Position numbers and translations under genes: made by a program. A stretch of DNA of 33,775 nucleotides from Mesobacillus subterraneus (GTDB lineage Bacteria > Bacillota > Bacilli > Bacillales > Cytobacillaceae), in NCBI RefSeq assembly GCF_000934845.1, contig NZ_JXIQ01000064.1, positions 1 to 33,775 on the forward strand, given 5' to 3'. This document shows positions 33,664-33,775 of the stretch, piece after piece (the first letter of the stretch is position 1; the number at the start of each line of letters is the position of its first letter). Below the pieces are notes generated by a model. The model was not told the DNA's origin, did no database searches, and saw nothing but the letters and a program-made list of their open reading frames with translations.

Positions 33664-33690
33664 AAGTTCCCTGAAATGGGAGCTTTTTTT
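33664..33690 (+). terminator. Intrinsic terminator of ytqA-ytqB
   Basis: AAGTTCCC/GGGAGCTT stem (one G-U pair) with a six-base loop followed by seven Ts, three bases after the ytqB stop. Confidence 0.88.
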
Positions 33691-33705
33691 ATTCGGTTGA
33701 CAGTG

Positions 33706-33775
33706 CACGGGCACATAATTGCCTTTTATGTGACCGTTAATCGGGCTTTCTCCTGTTCACGGGCACATAATTGCC
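33706..33775. repeat. Direct and inverted copies of CACGGGCACATAATTGCC
   Basis: Exact 18-base copies at 33706-33723 and 33758-33775, the second cut by the window edge. Between them TTATGTGACCGT (33726-33737) is an inverted copy of ACGGGCACATAA (33707-33718) with one mismatch and can form a 12-bp hairpin with it. The set probably continues beyond the window. Confidence 0.85.

Noticed and set aside
1-33775. Insertion sequences, prophage genes, rRNA or tRNA genes
   Set aside because: No transposase, integrase, phage structural gene, attachment-site pair or structural RNA was recognised; synteny with the B. subtilis yt region is largely kept.

Overview
The window reads as low-to-mid GC chromosomal DNA from a Bacillaceae species, most like Bacillus or Mesobacillus. 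Almost every gene matches the 'yt' segment of the Bacillus subtilis chromosome, from ytpQ/ytpP through amyX, dat/pepV, ytgP and leuS to ytzC/ytqA/ytqB. Shine-Dalgarno sites are strong, TTG starts are common, and many genes end in intrinsic terminators. The species name is an inference; no rRNA or tRNA gene is present.

Layout. 1-7300: ytpQ, ytpP, a lipoprotein gene, a DUF84 NTPase, ytoP, ytzB, the lactonase ytnP, trmB, ytzH and ytmP. 7600-11400: type I pullulanase amyX with ytlQ and the RNA cyclic phosphodiesterase ytlP. 11500-16000: the cysteine-synthase-like ytkP, an E. coli-type SAM decarboxylase (speD), dat and pepV. 16400-20900: ytzE, pseudouridine synthase ytzG, flippase-like ytgP, flavoprotein ytfP and spore gene cse60. 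20930-24150: rhodanese ytwF, then leuS behind a complete T-box leader with a CUC leucine specifier. 24435-25403: a NERD nuclease-like protein. 25565-29374: a 3-hydroxybutyrate module with a GntP-family permease, 3-hydroxybutyrate dehydrogenase and a sigma-54 activator. 29454-31247: a CueP-family lipoprotein gene and an MFS transporter. 31431-33660: a small unknown gene, ytzC and the ytqA-ytqB operon.

The most striking observation is the CueP-family gene at 29454-29981. Its reading frame is intact except for one in-frame UGA at 29706-29708. The UGA falls exactly where CueP has its first conserved cysteine; the spacing to the other two cysteines (8 and 68 residues) equals that of Salmonella CueP. 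Directly after the UGA lies a two-tier stem-loop with a GGU apical loop 18 nt downstream, the geometry of a bacterial SECIS element. This suggests a selenocysteine-containing copper-handling lipoprotein. A point-mutated pseudogene is the alternative, and the window holds no selA/B/C/D to settle it.

The 3-hydroxybutyrate module has a clear regulatory logic: three GTCC-N8-GGAC operators, a consensus -24/-12 sigma-54 promoter and a cre site between the promoter and the permease start. The activator gene is broken by a single-base frameshift in a G-run. Three intergenic regions carry unusual short-word repeat arrays: TATTGGCGA and CGCGGAAT arrays with a 20-21 bp period, and a CACGGGCACATAATTGCC direct/inverted set at the right edge. 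They are not CRISPR and not coding, and I do not recognise a described function.
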